This document shows positions 22,254 through 30,559 of a DNA stretch of 33,859 nucleotides, piece by piece. This DNA comes from Micromonospora globispora (lineage in GTDB: Bacteria; Actinomycetota; Actinomycetes; Mycobacteriales; Micromonosporaceae). Under the pieces are notes generated by a model. The model did no database searches. It was not told the DNA's origin and saw nothing but the letters and a program-made list of their open reading frames with translations. Within the stretch, counting starts at the first letter, position 1; each line of letters opens with the position of its first letter. The stretch lies in the NCBI RefSeq assembly GCF_003857015.1, contig NZ_QGGF01000376.1:1-33859 (forward strand). The letters run 5' to 3'. The position numbers and the translations under genes are program-made.

Positions 22254-23429
22254 ATGACGACCGGAGGCAGCACCGAGCTGGTGCGCCGACCGAGCGGGTC
22301 GGCCCGGGCGACGCTGCTGGAACTGCTCTTCGACGTCGTCTTCGTGGCCGCCCTGGCGCTGACCTCGATGCTGATCGCCGAGCGCAACTCGTGGGCCGGT
22401 GTCGGGCCGGTCGTGCTCATGCTGATGGCGATCTGGTGGACCTGGTCGGTCACCTCGACCACCACCGACTTCTACGACCCGGAGCAGCGTCCGATCCAGG
22501 CCATCCTGATGGTGACCATGTTCGGTGCCGTGGTGATGGCGGCGGCGCTGGCCTCCGAAACGCACGCGCTGATCTTCGCCGCCGGATACGTGACCCCGCA
22601 CGTGGTGCGGGGTCTGGTGCTGGTGACCGTGCTGCACAAGCAGCGGCGTCAGGCCGAGGAGCGTGCGGCGCGCTTCCTCTTCTGGTTCCTGGTCTCCGGG
22701 GTCTTCTGGATCGTCGGGGCCCTGCTGCCGGACGCGCTGCGTTGGACGCTCTTGACCGTCGCGGTGGCGATCGACTACGTCGCGGCTGCGGCGCGCTATC
22801 CCACGCCCTGGCTCGGTCGGGTGCCGGTAGGACAGTACGAGAAGACGACGGAGCACCTGGGTGAGCGGTACCAGCAGTTCGTCATCCTGGCGCTTGGCGA
22901 CATCATCCTGTTACCGACCCTGGAGGTCAGCACCGCGGACTTCGAACGGGCACGGCTGGCCGCCTTCCTGGCGGCCTTCGTCACGATGCTGCTGCTCTGG
23001 CAGATCTACGTCCTGGGGGCCGTTTCCATCGCGCGGACGACGTCCGCGCCGCTGCTTCGGCGGGCGGCGCGGCTGGCACCGTACACCCACCTGGGGATGT
23101 TGGCCGGCGTCGTCTGCACCGCCGCCGGTTTCGACCTGGTCATCGAGCGGCCCACCGGCGACACGCCGGCGCGGTGGATCGCCCTGATCGTCGGCGGGCC
23201 CGCGCTGTTCCTGCTCGGGCGCACCGTGTTCATCTTTCGGATCCTCAGCTTGGTCCCGTGGCACCGGGTGCTCGGGCTGCTGCTGCTGGCGGTCGCGGCA
23301 CCATGGGTGGGCGGCTGGCCCCCTGTGCTGGTCACCACCCTCGTCGTGCTGGTGTTGGCCGGGGTGGCGGTCGGGGACGCCATGGGCGGCCGTTTGACCG
23401 GGCCCATGCGGCGGGGCCGCCCCAGATGA
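22254..23429 (+). CDS. LtrA-family (low temperature requirement protein A) membrane protein
   Basis: 391 residues, about ten hydrophobic spans. 'ARATLLELLFDVVFVAALALTSM' at the start, 'AIWWTWSVTSTTTDFYDPEQRP', and 'EHLGERYQQFVILALGDIILLPTLEVS' in the middle match the LtrA family and align with the copy at 17667-18848 (there 'EHLSERYRQFFIIALGELILVT'), though overall divergence is large, so this is an old paralogue or separate acquisition. The start at 22254 has GGAGG at 22243-22247. Biochemical role unknown. GC-rich and intact in spite of flanking integrase debris. Confidence 0.88.
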   Translation: MTTGGSTELVRRPSGSARATLLELLFDVVFVAALALTSMLIAERNSWAGVGPVVLMLMAIWWTWSVTSTTTDFYDPEQRPIQAILMVTMFGAVVMAAALASETHALIFAAGYVTPHVVRGLVLVTVLHKQRRQAEERAARFLFWFLVSGVFWIVGALLPDALRWTLLTVAVAIDYVAAAARYPTPWLGRVPVGQYEKTTEHLGERYQQFVILALGDIILLPTLEVSTADFERARLAAFLAAFVTMLLLWQIYVLGAVSIARTTSAPLLRRAARLAPYTHLGMLAGVVCTAAGFDLVIERPTGDTPARWIALIVGGPALFLLGRTVFIFRILSLVPWHRVLGLLLLAVAAPWVGGWPPVLVTTLVVLVLAGVAVGDAMGGRLTGPMRRGRPR

Positions 23430-23936
23430 CCGCAGAGGTGGGCGCCGAGACGCTGGCAGCAACCGCGCTGGACGGCGGCACGTTGACGAGCCCCGCTCCG
23501 AGCGCGCAACTGTTTCCAGACGGGCGCGGGACGCGGCGCGCAGGGCTTGTAAGCGAGGCGGCGGGCAGCGAGGCAGCAAGAAGGCAGCGCGAGCCTCGTT
23601 GCGGGTTGGCCGCGAACGTCAAACGACGACGGCCGGCATCTGCTCATCAACGCGGGCCGCCACCAGCCGGCACAAGCCGACAGCTTGGGTCCGCATCCCC
23701 ACAGCGGGGGTCGGCCTGGGTCGCCGGCAGAACGGCTGTCGACAGCAACGCCGCCGGACGGCAGCACACTGACCGGACCTGGCACGGACGGAGCTCCGAG
23801 CGTGCAGCCGTCGCCGGACTCGTGCGGACGTGACGCACAGAGCTTGTAAGCGAGTAGTCCGGGCCTGCGGGCCGACCGGACCCCGTCACCGAACAGCGCG
23901 GGCCACACGTGCCCCCAGCGGCACCGACGGCAGTGA
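23430..23936. other. Gene-free stretch holding attachment-like units B and C
   Basis: About 500 bp without a credible gene. It contains two diverged copies of the same att-like unit, ending in GCTTGTAAGCGAG at 23545-23557 and 23842-23854. CTTGTAA would be an anticodon loop for threonine (TGT), but tRNA likeness stops after the arm. Confidence 0.5.
23733..23854 (+). repeat. Attachment-like unit C
   Basis: Begins CGGCTGTCGACAGCAACG (17 of 18 bases as in unit A) and ends GCTTGTAAGCGAG. Same overall length as unit A (122 bp) but alignment needs compensating gaps in the middle. Unit B (about 23455-23557) shares the ending and a GCTCCGAGCG segment with it. Confidence 0.5.
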
Positions 23937-24887
23937 CTAGTCAGCGACGTGGATGACGACCTTACCGCGGCGTTTGGCCGTCTCGAGCGCCTCGTAACCG
24001 GAGCGCGTCTCAGTGAGGGGCAGCACGCGGTCCAGCACCGGCCTCAACCGGCCGCTGTCGACGAACTCGGCGATGGAACGCAACGCGTTCTGGTCGGGCT
24101 CGACGATGAAGTACACCCCACGAACGCCATGCCGGGCTGCTTCCTGCTGGTCGGGTGGGGTGACGAGGGTGACCAGGACACCGCCCGGTTTCAGGACCGA
24201 CCAGGACCGCGACTGCGTGGCTCCTCCGACAAGATCAACAACCACGTCCACGTCGCGAACATGATCCTCGAAGCGGTCGTGCGCATAGTCGATGACCTGC
24301 TCGGCACCCAGACCCTTGACGAATTCCAGGTCGGCCGCCGCCGCCGTGGCGCTCACACGAGCACCGAGACCGGCCGCGAGCTGCACCACGAAGATCCCCA
24401 CGCCGCCGGCGCCGCCCTGCACCAGCACGTGCTGGCCGGCCTGCAGGTCAGCGTGATCCACCAGTGCCTGCCAGGCACTCAACGCAGCCAATGGGAGCGC
24501 TGCGGCGTGGTCGTGGTCAACGGTGGCGGGTTTGGCCGCCAGGACGGCCGCGGGCAGGGCGACGTACTCGGCCGCCGCGCCATCGCGGATGAAAGGGATC
24601 AACCCGTAGACGGCCTCCCCCTCGGCCGGCCTCTCCACCCCCGCCCCGGACGCCGCGACGACTCCGGAGAACTCATGCGACGGGATGATCGGAGTGCGCT
24701 CAGGTCCTGACCCGTCCGAGCTGTACGTCCAAGTCTGCGGCCAGGTGAGCTCAGTGGGTGTCATGGAAGCAGCCTTCACGGCCACCAACACCTCACCAGG
24801 CCCCGGCTCAGGCCGCGGCGCCTCCTCGTACACGAGCTGCTCCGGCCCGCCCCTGGTGTGAGCTCTCACGGCGTACATCGTGCTCAT
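23937..24887 (-). CDS. NADP-dependent oxidoreductase, MDR (quinone oxidoreductase-like) family
   Basis: 316 residues, standard for zinc-free medium-chain reductases. The GroES-like N-domain includes 'PEPGPGEVLVAVKAASMTPTE' and 'IIPSHEFSGVVAASGAGVERPAEGEAVYG'. The nucleotide-binding domain has 'AWQALVDHADLQAGQHVLVQGGAGGVGIFVVQLA' with the AxxGGVG motif, and 'LGAEQVIDY', 'DVVVDLVGG' follow. The catalytic-zinc Cys and the structural four-Cys lobe are absent, consistent with a quinone or enone reductase. Substrate unknown. Start at 24887 with GGGAGC upstream. It stands alone between att-like debris and a gene-poor stretch. Confidence 0.9.
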   Translation of the reverse strand: MSTMYAVRAHTRGGPEQLVYEEAPRPEPGPGEVLVAVKAASMTPTELTWPQTWTYSSDGSGPERTPIIPSHEFSGVVAASGAGVERPAEGEAVYGLIPFIRDGAAAEYVALPAAVLAAKPATVDHDHAAALPLAALSAWQALVDHADLQAGQHVLVQGGAGGVGIFVVQLAAGLGARVSATAAAADLEFVKGLGAEQVIDYAHDRFEDHVRDVDVVVDLVGGATQSRSWSVLKPGGVLVTLVTPPDQQEAARHGVRGVYFIVEPDQNALRSIAEFVDSGRLRPVLDRVLPLTETRSGYEALETAKRRGKVVIHVAD

Positions 24888-25306
24888 CCGACCGCTGCTC
24901 CCTCCGACCGCATTCGATCAGCCCGCCGGCCGCCCTGGGGATAAACCGCAGGCCAACTCCCGCATTATCTGGCGGTTCGGCAGCCGCCTGCCGGACTTCC
25001 GTAACCCTTGCCCCTTCGGCGCAGAAGCGCGCTGGATCAGGGGCGCTCCCGGGCAGCAGCACGCGGCGGACGTCTGGCGGCGACCGCCGAAGCCAAGCAT
25101 GTGCGGATTACACGATCAACGTGCAAAGGCGAGGCACTAGGTCGGATGCTGCTGTTGTCCGTTTTCCCGACCCATGAGCCAGGCTCCCGATCCTCCCCCC
25201 GATACGCCCCGGAACCGTGAGCGACGGCGGGTAATGGCTGGACTCGGCGGGACCAAACAAGATCGGCCCCCGACCGCATTTGTACGGATCACGACGTTCT
25301 GGCCCT
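24888..25306. other. Gene-poor stretch, no supported feature
   Basis: Short frames in all phases show no codon bias, ribosome sites or recognisable motifs. Composition is mixed and slightly lower in GC. No strong hairpins or repeats seen. Confidence 0.4.
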
Positions 25307-25507
25307 CTATCCCGCAGTTCCGTCAGATGCGTGCGGATGTATCTCGGGAAGCCAAGCGAGACCGATGCCCTTACGCTCCGCTGCGTCCCACAGCTTACGA
25401 GCATCGCGTCCTAGCGCCCAGCGGCGCGCGTACGGCGCGCAGTCAACGACCACGGCGGCCCGCACCACCAAGCCCACCGTGGCGCGAGGCGTCGAGTACC
25501 AGATCAA
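25307..25507 (-). CDS. Possible small protein of integrative-element type
   Basis: 66 residues: 'MIWYSTPRATVGLVVRAAVVVDCAP' then 'YARRWALGRDARKLWDAAERKGIGLAWLPE'. The pattern V-V-D-x-A-P-Y-x-R-R-W-A-x-G-R followed by a short helix and W-L-P recalls small conserved proteins of unknown role carried on actinobacterial integrative elements. The only start is TTG and the ribosome site is poor, so it may be a gene remnant. Low certainty. Confidence 0.35.
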   Translation of the reverse strand: MIWYSTPRATVGLVVRAAVVVDCAPYARRWALGRDARKLWDAAERKGIGLAWLPEIHPHASDGTAG

Positions 25508-25713
25508 CCCATCCGTGCGGGCACGGTCCGATCAGCCATGGTTTTAGATCATGCGGCCCGGGTCTGACACGCCCGATGGAGGTATTGCCCGTCCTTCAAA
25601 CTGAAGTTCCGCAGGGAAAGATCAGGGCGTCCACAGGGCGTGAGGGCGTCTCCAGGGCGTCACACGCCAACCAATGATGACCGCCAACACAATAGACAGC
25701 TTGAAATACGACG

Positions 25714-25743
25714 AGGTCGCAGCCTTGATCGAGGCTGCGACCT
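25714..25743 (-). terminator. rnpB terminator hairpin
   Basis: A 12-bp perfect stem AGGTCGCAGCCT/AGGCTGCGACCT (25714-25725 with 25732-25743) and 6-nt loop directly follow the RNase P RNA 3' end in the minus direction, then a moderately T-rich stretch (CGTATTTCAAG). Confidence 0.8.
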
Positions 25744-25748
25744 GGTGG

Positions 25749-26170
<422 letters not shown>

Positions 26171-26176
26171 GCCTTC

Positions 26177-26182
26177 ATCCTA
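26177..26182 (-). promoter_or_regulatory. rnpB -10 promoter box
   Basis: Minus-strand TAGGAT lies 6 nt before the first base of the P1 helix, which places the transcription start at the mature 5' end. No good -35 hexamer is visible at 17-18 bp. Confidence 0.65.
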
Positions 26183-26281
26183 ACGACGGGGCCGGCCCGC
26201 CCATTTCCGCCCTGCGCCCCGCTCGGGGAGCGGAGGCCGGATCGACGACCGCTCCCACAAATGCCCCAGAAAGACGGCTAC

Positions 26282-27745
26282 CTACCAGGCCGACACCAGC
26301 TGCTCGTTGAAGATCCGCTCGCCCGTCGCGGGCTCGTGCAGCGCTTGCACGTCCAGCACCTTGCCGTCCGCGTTCAGCACGCGCAGGGTCACCTCCGCGC
26401 CGAGGGGCAGGGAGAGGATCGCGGCGCCGTTCGTCACCGGTGCCACGGCGCGCTGCGCGCCGGACCCGGTCGCCGTCACCAGGACGGCTTCCTCCTGCGC
26501 CGGTGCCACGAGCAGTTGGTCGGTGAGGATCGCGTGCCCACCTGCCCGGGCCGGCAGCCGGATCGCGGTCAGGCCGGCGAAGCTGCTGACGGCGGTCGCC
26601 GCCAGTGCCCAGTCCGCCCGGCTGGCCGCCAGAGTCCCGGTGTCGTCCCGTCTGGCGTCGTTCGCCGCGGCCAGCGCCAGCAACGCGTCGTGACCGGTCC
26701 CGAGTTGCAGGACGGCCGGGCCGACTCCCGAGGCCGGGCCGGCGATGGAGGCCGGGACGCCCGCCCCGGGGATCCGGCCGCTCCAGCGCCGCACCGGGAC
26801 CGGAGTGCCGGGCAGACCCGCCGCCTCGGCCAGCAACCGGTAGGAGCTCACCGCCGCCTGCTCCACCTGCCTGAGCTCGTCATCGGGGCTCAGCGGGCCG
26901 GTGGACGTGGCGCGGGGATCGAGCGCGGGGGCGGACTGCCGGCCGCTGAGCTCCCCGGTCCGGACGCCGACCGGGCCCTCTTCGCGGATCGTGCCGCCGC
27001 ACTCGACCCGCCACCAGCCGCGGATCCGCTGCTCGTCGAGGAGGAGATAGCCGGGCGTCGCGGCTCGTCGCCAGGTTCGCCCCACCGCGCCCTCGGCGGT
27101 CAGCGTCGCCGACGGGGCGGACCAGACGGTGCAGCCGGCCGGCGCGAGGCCCAGCAGCCAGCGGGAACCCTGTCCCTTCCCGTCGGGGCCGCCGCCGACC
27201 ATGGTGAACGGCAGGATCGGCAGGTTGCTGATGCCGCCGGCGCGGACCAGGTCCTGGGGCCGAGCACCGAGCTCACCGGTCTTGGCCACCAGCGCCGCGG
27301 ACGTGTCCGAGTGGTAGGCCACCACGACCTGACGTACGCCGGACGGGTCGTCGGCGAAGAGCACCTTCACCGCCGGCAGGGCGGACCCCATGCCCGCCTC
27401 GTCGCGGTTGCGGTCGAAGACTCGGGTCAGCTCGTCGAGCAGCGGTCCGTCGGCGGCCAGACTTCCCCGGGTCGGCGAGTTGATGAGCCGCCACACCCAG
27501 TCGTTGGTGACCCGGTAGCCGGACCCCTGCTCCGGGTCGCGTAGCCAGTTGCCGAGACCACCCACCCCGGTGGCGGGGGCGACGACCGCCGTGGTGAGCA
27601 GGGCCGCGAGCAGCGCGCCGATGCCTGCCCACCGGGACCGCCGACGTCGCCGGGCATGCCGCATGAGCCGGTCGTACGGGTCCTCGTCCGGGACGACCGT
27701 GGCGGCGATGCGCGCCAGACCGGTCCGCAGTTCGTCCACACTCAT
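26282..27745 (-). CDS. Membrane-anchored extracytoplasmic protein coupled to SigE-family sigma factor
   Basis: 487 residues. A short cytosolic head (MSVDELRTGLARIAATVVPDEDPYDRLMRHARRRRR) contains the 'PDEDPYDRLM.RARRRR' motif seen in partners of SigE-family sigma factors. One membrane span (about 39-58, WAGIGALLAALLTTAVVAPA) and a large outside domain without cysteine-rich or enzyme motifs follow. Its ATG overlaps the sigma-factor stop as ATGA, and a GGGGGAG ribosome site lies inside the sigma gene, so translation is coupled. Probably an anti-sigma or signal-sensing protein (inference from position and topology; no ZAS-type His-x3-Cys-x2-Cys motif). Intact although the sigma gene is frameshifted. 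rnpB lies 111 bp downstream. Confidence 0.8.
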   Translation of the reverse strand: MSVDELRTGLARIAATVVPDEDPYDRLMRHARRRRRSRWAGIGALLAALLTTAVVAPATGVGGLGNWLRDPEQGSGYRVTNDWVWRLINSPTRGSLAADGPLLDELTRVFDRNRDEAGMGSALPAVKVLFADDPSGVRQVVVAYHSDTSAALVAKTGELGARPQDLVRAGGISNLPILPFTMVGGGPDGKGQGSRWLLGLAPAGCTVWSAPSATLTAEGAVGRTWRRAATPGYLLLDEQRIRGWWRVECGGTIREEGPVGVRTGELSGRQSAPALDPRATSTGPLSPDDELRQVEQAAVSSYRLLAEAAGLPGTPVPVRRWSGRIPGAGVPASIAGPASGVGPAVLQLGTGHDALLALAAANDARRDDTGTLAASRADWALAATAVSSFAGLTAIRLPARAGGHAILTDQLLVAPAQEEAVLVTATGSGAQRAVAPVTNGAAILSLPLGAEVTLRVLNADGKVLDVQALHEPATGERIFNEQLVSAW

Positions 27746-28259
27746 GCCCGCTCCCCCATCAGCTTGTCGGTCGCCGTCGGCCGCTCGACCGACGGCGGCC
27801 CCAACACGTCGCGCAGCCGCGCCAGCCCCCTGGCCGCCTGGCTCTTCACCGTCCCGACGGAACACTCGAGCTCCGCCGCGATGTCCACCTCGGAGAGGTC
27901 CTCCCAGTACCGCAGCACCAGCACCGCCCGCATCCGGGCCGGCAGCCGCTGCAACGCGGCCAGCAGTTCGTCCCGCTCCACGACGGCGTCGGCCTCGTCG
28001 GACCGGGACGGTCGGGCAGGATGCCGGGGAGCAACTCCCGCAGCCCGATCCGGCGCCAGCGGCTGGTGCGTTCGTTGACCATCGCCCGGCGGACGTACGC
28101 CATCGGCTCGTCGACCCGCTGCCAGTGCCGCATCACCTTGAGCAGCGCCTCGTGCACCAGGTCCTGCGCCGCGTGGCGGTCGCCGGTCAGCAGGTACGCG
28201 GTCCGTAACAGGTCCCCGTAGCGGACGTCGACGAACTCGCGGAAGTCGGCGTCATCCAC
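27742..28259 (-). pseudogene. SigE-family ECF sigma factor, one-base frameshift
   Basis: Two phases together give a full SigE-family sigma-70 protein. The first phase (start GTG 28259, AAGGGG 6 nt upstream) has region 2: 'FREFVDVRYGDLLRTAYLLTGDRHAAQDLVHEALLKVMRHWQRVDEP' and 'AYVRRAMVNERTSRWRR'. The second has region 4: 'DELLAALQRLPARMRAVLVLRYWEDLSEVDIAAELECSVGTVKSQAARGLARLRDVL'. They meet near 28000 in GGTCCGACGAGG, where one missing base (CCG GAC GAG restored) would join them. The repaired length of 519 nt (172 residues) is exactly right for the family. Either a true inactivating deletion, a sequencing error in a GC-rich spot, or less likely a -1 recoding site; no slippery heptamer is seen. 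It would direct transcription in response to its membrane partner. Confidence 0.8.
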
Positions 28260-28435
28260 GTGCCGCCCCTTTCCCGTCATCGGTCACGTGCCGCTCCCTT
28301 CGCCGGATCCGTCGATGGGAACGACGCCGGAGCGGACCGGAAGGTTGACTCCCGCCGGGCAGGATTCCGGACGGTCGGTCCGGGCGAGTTACGAGCAGTG
28401 CGACCTGGCGGCGCCCGTACTAGCCTCTGGGGATC

Positions 28436-29197
28436 ATGAACCTCTCCGACGCCGCGCTCCTGCTCGCCGCCGGTCTCGCCGCGGGCACGGTGAACGCGGT
28501 GGCCGGGGGCGGTTCCCTCATCACCTTCCCGGCGTTGATCGCGATCGGCCTCCCTCCGGTACCGGCCAACGTCAGCAACTCCGTGTCGGTCTGCCCGGGC
28601 TACCTGGCCAGCGTGGCGGGCAGCCGCGCCGACCTGCCGCCGGCCCGGCGGATCGCCCCGCTGGTGCCCACCACGATCGTCGGGGCGATCGCCGGCTGCC
28701 TGCTGCTGCTCGCCACCCCGGCGCGCGCCTTCGAGCTGGTGGTGCCGTTCCTGGTGCTGGGCGCGACGGCCGTCCTGGCCTTTCAGGATCCGCTGCGCCG
28801 GCTGGTCGGCCACCCGGCCCACCTCAGCCCGCGCCGTCGTACCGTCACCGTGCAGGCCATGGTCGGGCTCGGCGCGGTGTACGGGGGTTACTTCGGTGCG
28901 GCGCTCGGGGTGATGCTGGTCGCCGGCCTCGCCCTGGTGCTGGACACCACGCTGGCCCGGGTCAGCGCCATCAAGAACCTGCTCTCCGCGATCGTGGGTC
29001 TGACCACGGTGGCCATGTTCTCGCTCTTCGGGCCGGTGAACTGGGCGGCCGTCGCGGTGGTCGCGCCGGCGACGCTGGTCGGCGGGTACGTGGGCGCCCG
29101 CCTGGTGCGCCGGCTCCCGCCGGTGGTGCTGAAGACCCTCATCGTCGCGTTCGGCACCGTGATCGGCCTCTACCTGCTCTGGCGCGCGCTGCGCTGA
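28436..29197 (+). CDS. TauE/SafE-family sulfite exporter-like membrane protein
   Basis: 253 residues, eight hydrophobic segments in two inverted halves. Family marks are 'LAAGTVNAVAGGGSLITFPALIAIGLPPVPANVSNSV' at the start and, in the second half, 'GLGAVYGGYFGAALGVMLVAGLALVLDTTLARVSAIKNLLSAIVGL', the repeated G-x-G-G-x-x-x-x-P and K-N-L-L motifs of TauE/SafE transporters. Members export sulfite, sulfoacetate or other organosulfur anions; substrate unknown here. The ATG at 28436 follows GGGGA and a TAGCCT box 9 nt upstream, so the leader is short or absent. Ends before a strong bidirectional terminator. Confidence 0.9.
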   Translation: MNLSDAALLLAAGLAAGTVNAVAGGGSLITFPALIAIGLPPVPANVSNSVSVCPGYLASVAGSRADLPPARRIAPLVPTTIVGAIAGCLLLLATPARAFELVVPFLVLGATAVLAFQDPLRRLVGHPAHLSPRRRTVTVQAMVGLGAVYGGYFGAALGVMLVAGLALVLDTTLARVSAIKNLLSAIVGLTTVAMFSLFGPVNWAAVAVVAPATLVGGYVGARLVRRLPPVVLKTLIVAFGTVIGLYLLWRALR

Positions 29198-29216
29198 CAT
29201 CTGCTCCGGAAATGCC

Positions 29217-29252
29217 GAACCGCCCCGTCGTGACGCTGCGACGGGGCGGTTC
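29217..29252. terminator. Bidirectional terminator between TauE/SafE and MFS genes
   Basis: A 14-bp perfect stem (29217-29230 with 29239-29252, GAACCGCCCCGTCG) with an 8-nt loop between convergent genes ending at 29197 and 29274. Confidence 0.88.
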
Positions 29253-29273
29253 GACCAGGGGCGGAGGAGGACG

Positions 29274-30506
29274 TCAGTACGCCTCGCCGACCGGCTCCTC
29301 CGGGGCGTGCTCGGCATCCCGGGCGGCCCGGTTCCAGCGGGACCAGAGCACCCGCTCGCCGTACCCGGCGGCCATCACGTGGGCGAAGGCGAGGTAGACC
29401 AGCACGCCGACGCCGAGCACCGCGAAGCCGACCCAGAACGGCAGGGCGAGGCTGTGCTCGGCGAGCTTGCCGGAGATGATCGGCGCGGGGGCGGCGGCGC
29501 CCCAGCGGACCAGGTTGAACGCGCCGGTGGCCACCCGGCGGTCGCTGGAGCCCAGGCCCAGCGCCAGGTCGGTCAGGTTGGCGTTGGCCAGGCCCATGCA
29601 GAGGCCGGCGAGGACCAGCACGACCAGCGAGCGGGCGGTGCTGTGCGAGGTGGCGAAGAGCGCCAGGCAGATCAGCAGGCCGGTGATCGCGACGCCGATG
29701 GTCTGCACCGCGCCGATGCGGTGGGCGAGCCGGTGACCGATCACCAGGATGCCGGCGGCCAGCCCCAGGCCCCAGGCGGTGAAGGCCAGCCCGAGAGGAA
29801 CCACCTCGAGGTGCAGGAAGAGCGGCGTGTAGCCGAGCACCACGAAGAAGACGAAGTTGTATGCGGCGGTCACCACGCAGAGGCTGATGAAGGCCGGCTT
29901 GCGGTAGGTGGCGAAGATCGAGCCCACCTTCACCGGGGGCAGCTTGGTGGTGGGCTCGCGCAGCTTGCGGGACGCGACGGCGAGCGCCAGCACCATGAAG
30001 ACGCCGCAGACGAAGAACGGCAGTCGCCAGCTCACGTGGCCGAGCAGGCCACCGAGCAGCGGGCCGACGGCGAAGCCGAGGCCGAGTGCGGTCTCGAAGA
30101 GGCCGACCACCCATTCCCGGTCGATGGCGAGGTTGACCAGCACCACCATCGCGGTGGCGAAGAACATCGCGTTGCCCAGCCCCCAGACGCCGCGCAGCAC
30201 GGAGAGCTGCACGATGTTGTTGCTGAACGACGCCAGGATCGCGGCCAGGCCGACCACGGAGACGCCGGTGATCAGCACCGGTTTGAAACCGAACTTGCCG
30301 CTGGCCAGCGTCGCCGGGATCATGCCGACCGCCATCACCGCGATGTACGCGGTGAAGAGCAGTTCGACCTGCCAGGCGGTGACGCCGATCGCCTCGCCGA
30401 TGGCGGGCAGGATCGGGTCCACCACGGCGATGCCGGCGATGGCGAGGAAGGCCACCAGCGTGGTGGCGTAGATGGCACTGCGGTTCGGTTCGGATCGCCG
30501 ATCCAC
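29274..30506 (-). CDS. MFS efflux transporter (DHA1-like)
   Basis: 410 residues, twelve predicted spans. 'VDPILPAIGEAIGVTAWQVELLFTAYIAVMAVGMIPATLASGKFGFKPVLITG' is the start of drug:H+ antiporters: D/P in helix 1, then the loop 2-3 motif A in degenerate form (SGKFGFKP). 'ETALGLGFAVGPLLGGLLG' is motif C of antiporters (G-x-x-x-G-P-x-x-G-G), so export rather than uptake is likely. GTG start at 30506 with GGGAG upstream. Divergent from a MarR regulator, with two palindromic operators between. The exported compound is unknown. A cytosolic C-terminal tail of about 25 polar residues (RWNRAARDAEHAPEEPVGEAY) is present. Confidence 0.9.
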   Translation of the reverse strand: MDRRSEPNRSAIYATTLVAFLAIAGIAVVDPILPAIGEAIGVTAWQVELLFTAYIAVMAVGMIPATLASGKFGFKPVLITGVSVVGLAAILASFSNNIVQLSVLRGVWGLGNAMFFATAMVVLVNLAIDREWVVGLFETALGLGFAVGPLLGGLLGHVSWRLPFFVCGVFMVLALAVASRKLREPTTKLPPVKVGSIFATYRKPAFISLCVVTAAYNFVFFVVLGYTPLFLHLEVVPLGLAFTAWGLGLAAGILVIGHRLAHRIGAVQTIGVAITGLLICLALFATSHSTARSLVVLVLAGLCMGLANANLTDLALGLGSSDRRVATGAFNLVRWGAAAPAPIISGKLAEHSLALPFWVGFAVLGVGVLVYLAFAHVMAAGYGERVLWSRWNRAARDAEHAPEEPVGEAY

Positions 30507-30522
30507 TCCGTCTCCCAGATAG

Positions 30523-30535
30523 CTGTATCGTACAG
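30523..30535. promoter_or_regulatory. MarR operator 1 (MFS side)
   Basis: CTGTA-TCG-TACAG is a perfect interrupted palindrome 17 bp before the MFS start. It overlaps a TACGAT -10 candidate for the MFS gene on the minus strand. Nearly the same sequence recurs 22 bp to the right. Confidence 0.72.
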
Positions 30536-30544
30536 GTAAATCAG

Positions 30545-30557
30545 TTGTATCATACAG
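30545..30557. promoter_or_regulatory. MarR operator 2 and leaderless -10 box (MarR side)
   Basis: TTGTA-TCA-TACAG repeats operator 1 with two changes; centre-to-centre distance is 22 bp, two helical turns. The MarR -10 box TATCAT (30548-30553), 6 nt before the ATG at 30560, lies inside it, so binding would block the gene's own promoter. Confidence 0.72.
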
Positions 30558-30559
30558 CT

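Noticed and set aside
23006..23908. Minus-strand 300-codon frame over the att-like units and LtrA end
   Set aside because: No start signal, no motif; composition typical of antisense and non-coding repeats.
28277..29317. 346-codon minus-strand frame opposite the TauE/SafE gene
   Set aside because: His/Arg/Asp-rich shadow without domains; the plus-strand gene has clear membrane topology and family motifs.
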